From Chloroflexota bacterium (lineage in GTDB: Bacteria; Chloroflexota; Anaerolineae; Anaerolineales; Villigracilaceae), in contig JAMDBC010000161.1 in NCBI GenBank assembly GCA_023484185.1, forward strand, positions 1 through 8,256: a DNA stretch of 8,256 bases, written 5' to 3'. Numbering within the stretch: position 1 is the stretch's first letter; the number at the start of each line of letters is the position of its first letter. Under the pieces are notes generated by a model. That model did not search any database. It saw only the letters and a list, made by a program, of their open reading frames with translations, and was not told where the DNA came from. The translations under genes were made by a program, and so were the position numbers. Shown in pieces: positions 1 to 5,838 of this stretch.

Positions 1-61
1 CTGCGAACTCTATATTCTCTATGGTGAACATCTTTTATACAATATCAGTTAATAGTATCTT
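1..61. repeat. Left arm of a 61-bp perfect inverted repeat
   Basis: This stretch is the exact reverse complement of 292-352, 61 of 61 bases by eye. The match starts at the first base of the window, so the arm may continue outside it. The arms enclose about 230 bp that contain two palindromic units. No gene is supported here; a frame open from 21 to 308 runs straight through the repeats and is not credible. Confidence 0.95.
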
Positions 62-146
62 CTCAAAAAGAAGGGGGAAGTGGGGTGTTTTGGGCGAGGC
101 ACAGCCCGCCCAAAACACCCCACACCCCGCTTTATTGAAAAGATAC
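55..146. repeat. Palindromic repeat unit A (MITE-like, 92 bp)
   Basis: This unit is an imperfect palindrome. Its core is a perfect 17-bp stem (80-96 with 107-123), continued by a 3-bp GGC/GCC pair (98-100 with 104-106) around an ACA loop. The outer parts also pair imperfectly: GTATCTTCTC at the left end against GAAAAGATAC at the right end. It matches unit B at 207-298 at 87 of 92 positions without gaps. It has no coding capacity, and its size and symmetry fit a miniature inverted-repeat element. The left flank is CAGTTAATA (46-54); the right flank does not repeat it. Confidence 0.88.
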
Positions 147-206
147 CAAACAAAGATGAAAAAGTGCATTGGGAGTAAAATTAACCCCTACTGTGATGTA
201 TTAACT
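147..206. other. 60-bp spacer between palindromic units A and B
   Basis: AT-rich sequence with no gene, no stem and no recognisable promoter. It ends in TATTAACT, which recurs just beyond unit B. Confidence 0.7.
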
Positions 207-307
207 GCGTCTTCTCAAAAAGAAGGGGGAAGTGGGGTGTTTTGGGCGGGGCACAGCCCGCCCAAAACACCCCACACCCTGCTTTATCGAAAAGATACTA
301 TTAACTG
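199..307. mobile_element. Unit B with flanking 8-9 bp direct repeat (possible target-site duplication)
   Basis: TATTAACTG occurs at 199-207 immediately before unit B and again, in the same orientation, at 299-307 immediately after it. If the unit begins at G207 the duplication is the 8-bp TATTAACT. If it begins at C208 the duplication is 9 bp. An exact short direct repeat bracketing a palindromic non-coding unit is the usual footprint of MITE insertion by a transposase supplied in trans. The reverse complement CAGTTAATA also lies at 46-54 beside unit A, so rearrangement of the surrounding arm is an alternative source of the repeat. Confidence 0.6.
207..298. repeat. Palindromic repeat unit B (MITE-like, 92 bp)
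   Basis: Second copy of unit A in the same orientation, with five substitutions in 92 positions. The substitutions are two near the left end, one beside the loop and two in the right flank. The 17-bp core stem is unchanged. The right end, GATAC at 294-298, is also the inner end of the right 61-bp arm, just as the left end of unit A is the inner end of the left arm. Confidence 0.88.
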
Positions 308-352
308 ATATTGTATAAAAGATGTTCACCATAGAGAATATAGAGTTCGCAG
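292..352. repeat. Right arm of the 61-bp perfect inverted repeat
   Basis: Exact reverse complement of 1-61. Its outer part (324-352) belongs to a second, overlapping imperfect palindrome at 324-400, so the outer limit of the inverted repeat cannot be fixed without sequence to the left of the window. Confidence 0.95.
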
Positions 353-400
353 AGGTTTAAAGATTTTTTCTCTGTGTTCTCGGTGCGTTCTGTGGTGAAC
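324..400. repeat. Imperfect palindrome of the 'ACAGAG' intergenic repeat type
   Basis: The ends pair as GTTCACCA (324-331) against TGGTGAAC (393-400). The interior pairs CGCAGAG-like against CTCTGTG-like segments around a centre near 360. Read on the minus strand, it resembles the degenerate ACAGAGAACACAGAG-type repeats seen between genes in many environmental bacterial genomes, which are often mis-annotated as short proteins rich in the pattern TE-TEN-TEK. That likeness is from memory and was not searched. The repeat ends about 50 bp before the MFS start codon. Confidence 0.65.
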
Positions 401-448
401 CTGTCCAGGTTGCCAAAATTTAGCTTTCGCGCAAACGAATCGAGGATT

Positions 449-1708
449 ATGGAAGAGCCCATTTCCCAAGAACAACCCATAGAACCAGTGACCGAGGAGC
501 GTACCAACCCTTTTGCCGCGCTTCGTCACCGAAACTTTCAACTGTACTTTGGCGGACAACTTATCTCGAACGCTGGAACGTGGATGCAGATCATCGCACA
601 AGGCTGGCTGGTTTATCAACTCACTCACTCCGACCTGACGCTTGGCATTGTCGGCTTCGCGGCTGCCATCCCGACCCTGGTCATTTCTCCGTGGGGCGGC
701 GTGATCGTGGACCGCGTTCCGAAGCGCAGTCTGCTTATTATCACGCAAGCTTCTGCCATGCTGCTTGCGTTTGTCCTTGCCGTGCTGGCTTTTACAAACA
801 TAGTGCGGGAATGGCACATTATCTTGTTGGCGGCCGGGCTGGGAATTGTCAATGCCTTCGACGCTCCAGCGCGTCAGGCTTTCGTCGTCGAGATGGTTGG
901 CAAGGATGATTTGCCAAATGCCATTGCTTTAAACTCGATGATGTTCAATAGCGCCCGCGTCATCGGCCCAGCGGTTGCGGGTATCTTGTTGGCGATATTG
1001 GGTGCAGCCTGGTGCTTCACGATTAATGGGATTTCATTCCTGGCAGTGATTATAGGGTTATGGGCAATGCAGCTCAAACCCCATGTTCCGAGGCGTCAGG
1101 TAGAGTCTCCGTGGATGCAGTTGAAGGGTGGGCTTAATTATGTTTCCAAACATTCTGACCTGTCCGGGTTATTGTTGCTGGCGCTGATCTTCAGCGTGTT
1201 CGGCATTTCTTATTCCACCATTCTCCCGGCTTTTGTGGAGCAGATTTTAGAGCAGGGCGCTGCCGTTTATGGCTGGATCACCGCAGCAACGGGCGTCGGG
1301 GCTGTGACCGGCGCGTTCATGATCGCCAATCACCATGGACCGAAGTGGCGTGGTTCGTGGTTGAGGTGGTCCAGCATTGCCTTTCCCTTGATCCTGACGG
1401 CATTTGCTTTCGCAACGTTTTTCCCTGTAAGTCTCGTACTTGCCTTTGGGCTGGGGGTTGGTTTCATGATGGAATTTACGCTGATCAACACCTTGTTACA
1501 AACCCGCGTTGACGATGACTTGCGCGGCCGTGTGATGGGTTTATATACGCTGACATTTTTCGGCTTTGCCCCCTTTGGCAACCTGGCTGTTGGCGCGCTC
1601 TCGGAGCGGATCGGGTTAAGTTCTGCGATGACTTTGTTTGCAATGATCGGTTTGGTTCTGTCGTTGGCGGTGTTGAGAAAGTTTCGGCAGATCTCAAGCC
1701 TGCCATAG
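449..1708 (+). CDS. MFS exporter, MFS_3 / EntS-like family
   Basis: This 419-residue integral membrane protein belongs to the major facilitator superfamily, most like the 12-helix proton-coupled exporters of the MFS_3 (EntS-like) group. The substrate cannot be read from sequence. A short polar N-terminus (about residues 1-25) is followed by hydrophobic helices throughout. The typical MFS loop after helix 2 is visible as [11 protein letters not shown] (about 83-93). A second, weaker loop motif lies in the C-terminal half near LRGRVMGL. I chose ATG 449, preceded by GAGGA at 442-446 with a short 2-nt spacing. The frame stays open upstream to a GTG at 374, but that codon lies inside the palindromic repeat and would add 25 unlikely residues. 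Convergent with the kinase gene downstream. No transport partner or regulator is adjacent, so it probably stands alone. Confidence 0.88.
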   Translation: MEEPISQEQPIEPVTEERTNPFAALRHRNFQLYFGGQLISNAGTWMQIIAQGWLVYQLTHSDLTLGIVGFAAAIPTLVISPWGGVIVDRVPKRSLLIITQASAMLLAFVLAVLAFTNIVREWHIILLAAGLGIVNAFDAPARQAFVVEMVGKDDLPNAIALNSMMFNSARVIGPAVAGILLAILGAAWCFTINGISFLAVIIGLWAMQLKPHVPRRQVESPWMQLKGGLNYVSKHSDLSGLLLLALIFSVFGISYSTILPAFVEQILEQGAAVYGWITAATGVGAVTGAFMIANHHGPKWRGSWLRWSSIAFPLILTAFAFATFFPVSLVLAFGLGVGFMMEFTLINTLLQTRVDDDLRGRVMGLYTLTFFGFAPFGNLAVGALSERIGLSSAMTLFAMIGLVLSLAVLRKFRQISSLP

Positions 1709-1721
1709 ATCTAAAGATAAA

Positions 1722-1744
1722 ATGCAAAGACGCAGAGTCGCAGA
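1722..1744. repeat. Short degenerate GACGCAGAG-type repeat
   Basis: A GCAAAGACGCAGAGTCGCAG-like tract lies between the convergent MFS and kinase genes. It looks like a fragment of a low-complexity intergenic repeat of the kind found across some bacterial genomes. Single short copy; the family assignment is tentative. Confidence 0.4.
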
Positions 1745-1780
1745 AGTAATAAAGAGTCCACTTCGCTTTTATTTATTTTT
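1740..1780 (+). terminator. Weak candidate intrinsic terminator for the MFS gene
   Basis: GC plus GAAGT (1740-1747, one bulged A) pairs with ACTTC plus GC (1760-1766) around a 12-nt loop. A T-rich tract (1767-1780) follows and runs into the 3' end of the convergent kinase gene. The stem is short, so this is only a candidate. Confidence 0.35.
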
Positions 1781-3472
1781 CCAGACCGTGAAATCCTTCA
1801 AAACCGAACCGCCGATGAATTCGCGCACGATGGAATTCTCAGGAATAAGTTCCGGCTGAAGCGGCAGGAACCATTCGAGGAAGGCCAGCAGGCGTTTGGC
1901 TTCGATGAACTCAGGTGTGCCGTGCGGGACCTGGCGAAGTAAAGGCTCGGCCAGCGGTTTGAGCGCAGACAGTTCATAGACCAGCGCAGAGTTGAACATT
2001 ACGTCCGCGTTTTCCTGATACGGGAAGATGTGTATCTTCTCGCCGCGGCGGACAGACTCCCAGCGCGAGATGGTTTGCGCCGCGGAGTAGCCGCGTTCAC
2101 GCGCGTCGCGCACGATGCGCCGGATGAGGCGCGTGTCCGTGGTGGAGACGCGGTTGTGGCGGTCGAGGTTGAGCTGGGTCAGGGCCGAGGCATAGATCTT
2201 GAACGCGCGTCCGGCCAAAGTCGAGGGCAGGAGGCGGGGGTCGAGTCCGTGGATGCCTTCCATGATGACAGGCTGGCCGCGTCGCAGTTGAAGATGCAAG
2301 CCCGCTTCGCTTTGTCCCGTCTTGAAGTTATAACGCGGCAATTGAACCCTTTTGCCCGCCAGCAATTGTTCGAGATGCTCGGCGATCAACGGCAGGTCAA
2401 CCGCTTCGAGCGATTCGAAATCAGGCTGGCCATCGGAGCCAAGCGGCGTTTTGTCGCGGTCGAGGAAATAATTATCGAGTTCGAGCGGATAAGGCGAAAT
2501 ACCCAGCGCGAGGAGTTGAACTGTGAGGCGGCGCGAGAAAGTCGTCTTGCCTGAAGATGTGGGGCCTGCGATCAAAACGATCTGTGATTCACGTTTGGCA
2601 ATTTGACTGGCAATTTCGGCTACGTTCTGTTCATGCAAAGCCTCAGAGACGAGCACAACTTCGCTGGCGCGTCCTTCCTGAATGGCATCGTTCAACAGGC
2701 CGACGTTATCGATGCCAAGACGTGTGAGCCAATTGCCATATTGCCGGAAGGCCGTCAGCAGTTTGGGATACTCGGTGATCGGTTCGAGTTGAGTTGGCGC
2801 GCGACGGCGCGGAAAACGCAAAGTGAAACCGCCGTTGGTCGCAAAAAGATCGAACCATTTCAGATAGCTGGTGGACGGAACCATATAGCCATGATGATAG
2901 TCCATGCGCTCGCCAAAACGATAGAGTGTAAGAAAATCCTTGCGGCGATAGTTGAGCAAATGGACTTTATCTTCATAACCAATCGAACGAAAATATTCGA
3001 TGGCTTCTTGCAGCGGGATTTCCTTTTTCACGAAGGGCAGATCAGCTCGAATGAGTTCCAGCATGTGTGATTTGAGCGTCGCGATCTCTTTTTCAGACAA
3101 GGGGCCGCGTCCGCTCACCTGACAGTAGTAGCCGCCGAAAGAGATCGAATAGTCAATCGTCAAGCGTGCTTTTGGGAAGAGGTCGCCAAAAGCCATCTCA
3201 AGCAAAAAGTTCAGCGAACGCCGATAGATGAGCGAACCGTCGGAGTCGGACATGGTGACAGGCCGGACCTGCATGTCGATATCGATGGGAAACGTCAATT
3301 CACGCAGTTCATCGTCCACGACCGCGGCCACGATAGGCGCAGGAGATTCAATAGTTTTGAGAAAGTCGCCGATTTGTGATCCGCGCGGGCCGGATAAAAC
3401 ACGCCCGTCGGGGAGATGGATCTCCACTTCCGGGCGCGGTGTAACGAGATGAAATTTCGATTTCGTGTCCAT
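1769..3472 (-). CDS. TGS-domain nucleoside (uridine) kinase-like protein
   Basis: This 567-residue protein joins an N-terminal module resembling that of threonyl-tRNA synthetase to a C-terminal P-loop kinase of the phosphoribulokinase/uridine kinase family. Residues about 14-75 look like a TGS domain (VEIHLPDGRVLSG at 16-28). Residues about 80-210 resemble the second additional domain of class II synthetases (SISFGGYYCQV at 109-119, HHGYMVPST at 193-201). The kinase spans about 295-500, with Walker A GPTSSGKTT (303-311), the substrate-binding segment LELDNYFLDR (330-339), and a Walker B-like VIMEGIHGL (402-410). The known family activity is ATP-dependent phosphorylation of a nucleoside such as uridine, but bacterial Udk is only about 210 residues, so the extra N-terminal half is notable. 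ATG 3472 matches the start of homologous folds; only a weak GGTAAG precedes it. TACAAT on the minus strand (3493-3498) could be a -10 element. Co-transcription from panE is also possible (98-bp gap). Confidence 0.85.
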   Translation of the reverse strand: MDTKSKFHLVTPRPEVEIHLPDGRVLSGPRGSQIGDFLKTIESPAPIVAAVVDDELRELTFPIDIDMQVRPVTMSDSDGSLIYRRSLNFLLEMAFGDLFPKARLTIDYSISFGGYYCQVSGRGPLSEKEIATLKSHMLELIRADLPFVKKEIPLQEAIEYFRSIGYEDKVHLLNYRRKDFLTLYRFGERMDYHHGYMVPSTSYLKWFDLFATNGGFTLRFPRRRAPTQLEPITEYPKLLTAFRQYGNWLTRLGIDNVGLLNDAIQEGRASEVVLVSEALHEQNVAEIASQIAKRESQIVLIAGPTSSGKTTFSRRLTVQLLALGISPYPLELDNYFLDRDKTPLGSDGQPDFESLEAVDLPLIAEHLEQLLAGKRVQLPRYNFKTGQSEAGLHLQLRRGQPVIMEGIHGLDPRLLPSTLAGRAFKIYASALTQLNLDRHNRVSTTDTRLIRRIVRDARERGYSAAQTISRWESVRRGEKIHIFPYQENADVMFNSALVYELSALKPLAEPLLRQVPHGTPEFIEAKRLLAFLEWFLPLQPELIPENSIVREFIGGSVLKDFTVWKNK

Positions 3473-3541
3473 GGCTTACCAACAGGAGGCGTATTGTATC
3501 ACCACTTATTAAGTTACCAGGTTTGCAGGATGGCAAGTTCG

Positions 3542-3561
3542 AAGTTGAAACGCGCCAACTT
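3542..3561. repeat. Small inverted repeat between panE and the kinase gene
   Basis: AAGTTG (3542-3547) pairs with CAACTT (3556-3561) in a gap that is otherwise rich in AAGTT and AACTT words. No T-run follows on either strand, so it is not a convincing terminator. It does not exclude read-through from panE into the kinase gene. Confidence 0.4.
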
Positions 3562-3570
3562 GTAAACTTT

Positions 3571-4632
3571 CTAACTTTTTAGCCGATTGAGCAATTTCTT
3601 CGGGTGACGGGCAAACTCTTCGAGCGGAATTTCTTTGTTTGTCAATTTCATCAGCGTTTCGGTCAGAACCTTGTTGACAGGCGTCGGCACGCCGAACTTC
3701 TCCCCCGCCCTGACGACCGCGCCGTGCAAATATTCTACTTCGGATTTGCCACGGCCAGAATACAGGTCGATGTGAAAGGATGGCATCTTGGCACCGCGTC
3801 CACTGCCTGCGGCGCGAGCGAGCAAAGGCTTGGATAACCATAAAGGCATGCGCGTTGCAAAAGCCAGCGCGCGGGCGGGCGTGCCGGGCAAATCTACAAC
3901 CGGGATGCCTTGCGCGGTCATCACAGCCAAGCATTCGCGCAACATTTCGATCTCAAATTTATAAAGTTTTGGATTCGCAAAAACCTGTGCGGCAGTCATA
4001 TCGAGAATCGCGGAGGTTGGGTTGGCGATGAGATTGGTCAGCATCTTGGACCACTTCATGGCGGCCGCGTTGGAAAAGGCTTCAGCGTTGAGAAAGGCTG
4101 AATTGGCGGCGGCCAGCAGCCGATCCGAGAGTGGATGCGAAGCGGCGATGCCAACGCCGCGTAATTTTTCCAAAACAATATCGCCCGCGCCGCGGCGTCC
4201 GATGGCGCTGGTTACAGTCGCCGGAATGACTTTATCGGGGCCAAGCAAATTTGCAAGCGCCGGTTCGTTGTCCACGCCATTCGACAAACACAAAACCGGT
4301 GGAAGTTTTTCGACGAAAGGCTGCATGCCTTCGAGCGCGGCGGAAGTATCAAAAGATTTCAAGGCGAACAACGCCACGTCGAATGGACCGTAACGCAAGG
4401 CATCCTCGAGCGAACCGGCCACAACAAACGCTGATGGATTGATAACCGACGCTTTCTTCATCTTTCGTCTTTTATCAATCGTCAGGTCGAGCCGCAAACC
4501 GCGCTGTCTTAATTCGCCCGCCACCGAAGGCTGTTCAACAAATACAACCTGCCCGCCAGCCAAAGCCAGCGAGCCGCCGATGTACGTGCCAATGGCTCCC
4601 GCGCCGAAGGATAAAATTTTCAAGTTGGCCAT
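3571..4632 (-). CDS. panE: 2-dehydropantoate 2-reductase (ketopantoate reductase)
   Basis: Cytosolic enzyme that reduces 2-dehydropantoate to pantoate with NADPH, a step towards pantothenate and coenzyme A. The 353 residues comprise an N-terminal Rossmann domain with the dinucleotide-binding motif GAGAIG at 10-15 and a C-terminal helical domain. Family landmarks are visible: LSNGVDNE (116-123) carries the asparagine equivalent of the E. coli active-site Asn98; KWSKMLTNLIANP (193-205) carries the catalytic lysine, probably Lys196; and KSEVEYLHG (296-304) corresponds to the substrate-binding Glu segment. The length is somewhat above the roughly 300 residues of the E. coli enzyme. I chose ATG 4632 because AGGAG lies five bases upstream and the glycine motif then sits at the expected distance. 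The frame is open a further 19 codons to 4689. Related NAD(P)-dependent reductases share this fold, so the exact substrate is inferred. It diverges from nadD. Confidence 0.87.
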   Translation of the reverse strand: MANLKILSFGAGAIGTYIGGSLALAGGQVVFVEQPSVAGELRQRGLRLDLTIDKRRKMKKASVINPSAFVVAGSLEDALRYGPFDVALFALKSFDTSAALEGMQPFVEKLPPVLCLSNGVDNEPALANLLGPDKVIPATVTSAIGRRGAGDIVLEKLRGVGIAASHPLSDRLLAAANSAFLNAEAFSNAAAMKWSKMLTNLIANPTSAILDMTAAQVFANPKLYKFEIEMLRECLAVMTAQGIPVVDLPGTPARALAFATRMPLWLSKPLLARAAGSGRGAKMPSFHIDLYSGRGKSEVEYLHGAVVRAGEKFGVPTPVNKVLTETLMKLTNKEIPLEEFARHPKKLLNRLKS

Positions 4633-4823
4633 GTTGCTCCTAAGTGAGTTCTTTGCCAGTACCTGAGCGCGCCAGTTGACCGATCTCATCCCTCTGACCG
4701 GTCAAACCCGCCAAAAGATTCGGGCTGTACCCCCCTGCTCCACTGCGTTGACGGCTTGCATCATTCGCGCCCACGAAGCCGCTTTTTTGGATGATGAGTC
4801 TGCCTTTTGGGGGACCTCGCGAG
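4633..4823 (-). promoter_or_regulatory. Probable panE leader / intergenic region with small repeats
   Basis: This gap between the divergent panE and nadD genes holds no credible gene. On the minus strand, TATACT (4824-4829) could be a -10 element for panE, though no good -35 is seen, and it would give a leader of roughly 185 nt. Within the gap, TGACCG is directly repeated at 4677-4682 and 4695-4700, the second copy lying in the perfect palindrome TGACCGGTCA (4695-4704). Further upstream on the minus strand, CATCAT/ATGATG and CGGCTT/AAGCCG pairs interlock (4752-4796). No known riboswitch class is recognised. The panE ribosome-binding site is AGGAG, five bases before the ATG. Confidence 0.35.
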
Positions 4824-4866
4824 AGTATACCACGCAGGAACAAGCGGGTTTTATTTGCGGTTAAGA

Positions 4867-4872
4867 TATACT
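4867..4872 (+). promoter_or_regulatory. -10 element of nadD, possibly giving a leaderless mRNA
   Basis: TATACT lies only 7 bases before the nadD ATG, so initiation at the usual distance would place the transcript start at or next to the A of the start codon. No Shine-Dalgarno sequence is visible upstream of the ATG, which fits a leaderless transcript. No good -35 box is present at 16-18 bp. Confidence 0.45.
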
Positions 4873-4879
4873 TTGCTGC

Positions 4880-5488
4880 ATGAATGAACGCATCGGTATT
4901 TTCGGCGGGACGTTCGACCCGCCTCACCTCGGACACCTGATCCTTGCCGCCGAAGCCCGCGCCCAGCTCAACCTGACGCGTCTGCTGTGGGTGCTGACTC
5001 CCACGCCTCCGCACAAACTCCAGCAACCGATCAGCCCCATAGAAGATCGGCTGACGATGCTCAAGCTTGCGCTCAAAGACGAACCCGCCTTCGAACTTTC
5101 CACAATGGAAATGGAACGTCCCGGCCCGCACTACACACTCGATACGCTGCAAGTGCTGGCGGATAAATATCCCGGCGTGGATTTAATCCTTTTGCTCGGA
5201 GGCGACTCCTTGCGCGACCTGCCGACCTGGTATCGTCCCGCGGACCTGGTGGCGGCCTGCCGTCAAATCGGCGTGATGCGCCGCCCCAGCAACTCGGTGG
5301 AACTGTCGGCGTTGGAAAAACAAATTCCGGGCATCACGGACAAGGTCCGTTTTGTGGATGCACCCCTGCTTGAAATCGCCTCGCACGAGATCCGTCGGCG
5401 CGCGTCCAGCGGATTGCCGTTCCGCTATTATCTGCTTCCATCTGTATACGATTATGTCATTGAACATAAGCTGTATCAAAAATCATAA
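4880..5488 (+). CDS. nadD: Nicotinate-nucleotide adenylyltransferase
   Basis: Cytosolic enzyme that joins ATP and nicotinate mononucleotide to form nicotinate adenine dinucleotide and pyrophosphate, the penultimate step of NAD synthesis. The 202-residue length is normal for the bacterial family. The N-terminus shows the nucleotidylyltransferase signature GGTFDPPHLGH (9-19) with the HxGH pair His16 and His19. A second landmark, LLLGGDSLRDLPTWYRP (about 113-129), matches the family's GxDxxxxLxxWxxxxxL region. Near the C-terminus SHEIRRR (168-174) stands for the family ISSTxIR motif, keeping Ser, Ile and Arg. The C-terminal YVIEHKLY is also typical. ATG 4880 is the only start compatible with the full fold. 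In many bacteria rsfS follows nadD; here a tRNA gene follows instead. Confidence 0.95.
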   Translation: MNERIGIFGGTFDPPHLGHLILAAEARAQLNLTRLLWVLTPTPPHKLQQPISPIEDRLTMLKLALKDEPAFELSTMEMERPGPHYTLDTLQVLADKYPGVDLILLLGGDSLRDLPTWYRPADLVAACRQIGVMRRPSNSVELSALEKQIPGITDKVRFVDAPLLEIASHEIRRRASSGLPFRYYLLPSVYDYVIEHKLYQKS

Positions 5489-5497
5489 GAGCGTTCG

Positions 5498-5526
5498 TTG
5501 CCAGAATCATTGAAGGAGGCTATAAT
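5498..5526 (+). promoter_or_regulatory. Sigma70-type promoter of tRNA-Pro
   Basis: TTGCCA (5498-5503) and TATAAT (5521-5526) are separated by exactly 17 bp, an almost consensus vegetative promoter. The predicted start, around 5533, lies a few bases before the tRNA 5' end at 5540. It sits just after the nadD stop codon, so the tRNA is expressed independently of nadD. Confidence 0.8.
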
Positions 5527-5539
5527 ACCGTCTGCAAAT

Positions 5540-5617
<78 letters not shown>

Positions 5618-5620
5618 TTA

Positions 5621-5657
5621 TGTGACAGCAGTCTAAACTGCTGTCACATTTTTTATT
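5621..5657 (+). terminator. Intrinsic terminator after tRNA-Pro
   Basis: A perfect 12-bp stem, TGTGACAGCAGT (5621-5632) with ACTGCTGTCACA (5637-5648), closes a CTAA loop and is followed by six T residues and ATT. Its sequence is closely related to the hairpin at 7091-7119, with compensatory stem differences. Confidence 0.9.
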
Positions 5658-5667
5658 GGGTTGTTCC

Positions 5668-5676
5668 TGTTATAAT
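5668..5676 (+). promoter_or_regulatory. Extended -10 promoter for the mannosyltransferase
   Basis: TG, one base, then TATAAT (5671-5676) forms a consensus extended -10. The -35 position is only T-rich, part of the preceding terminator tract. Initiation near 5683 would give a leader of about 155 nt that contains the palindromic repeat at 5720-5820. Confidence 0.55.
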
Positions 5677-5719
5677 TTTCCCAAATTATTTTGGGGTCGT
5701 ATGCAAAATAAGAATATTA

Positions 5720-5820
5720 CGTCTTTGCGAGCCGCTGTTCCGAACGTAGTGAGGACGGCGAAGCAATCCCCACTGCAATTTGGGAGACTGCTTCGGGGGA
5801 AATAGCCCCTCGCAGCGACG
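5720..5820. repeat. Palindromic 'TTGCGAG...CTCGCA' intergenic repeat
   Basis: The ends CGTCTTTGCGAG (5720-5731) and CTCGCAGCGACG (5809-5820) pair at 10 of 12 positions. An inner pair, GAAGCAATCCC (5760-5770) with GGGAGACTGCTTC (5782-5794), pairs with few mismatches. The pattern strongly resembles a dispersed repeat known from many unrelated bacterial genomes, of the form 'cattgcgag...cgaagcaatc...gattgcttcg...ctcgcaatg'. That resemblance is from memory. It lies between the promoter and the start codon of the mannosyltransferase, so it should be transcribed as a structured leader. Confidence 0.8.
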
Positions 5821-5838
5821 CTAAAAATTTGGAGATTC

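Noticed and set aside
55..298. Two similar repeats with a 60-bp spacer, considered as a CRISPR array
   Set aside because: The units are 92 bp, strongly palindromic, only two in number, and no cas genes are nearby.
21..308. Open frame of 95 codons through the left repeats
   Set aside because: It encodes the two palindromic units and shows their repeat directly in the protein; there is no ribosome-binding site and no family resemblance.
374..448. GTG 374 as the start of the MFS protein
   Set aside because: It lies inside the palindromic repeat and adds 25 residues not expected in the family; ATG 449 has a GAGGA just upstream.
2030..3070. Long plus-strand open frames (2030-2554 and 2603-3070)
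   Set aside because: They are antisense to the well-supported kinase gene and their proteins resemble no family; they reflect its codon composition.
4676..4864. 62-codon plus-strand frame starting at TTG between panE and nadD
   Set aside because: No ribosome-binding site, no ATG, no recognisable sequence; it covers the probable panE leader.
4640..5152. 170-codon minus-strand frame upstream of panE
   Set aside because: Most of it is antisense to nadD and it matches no known family.
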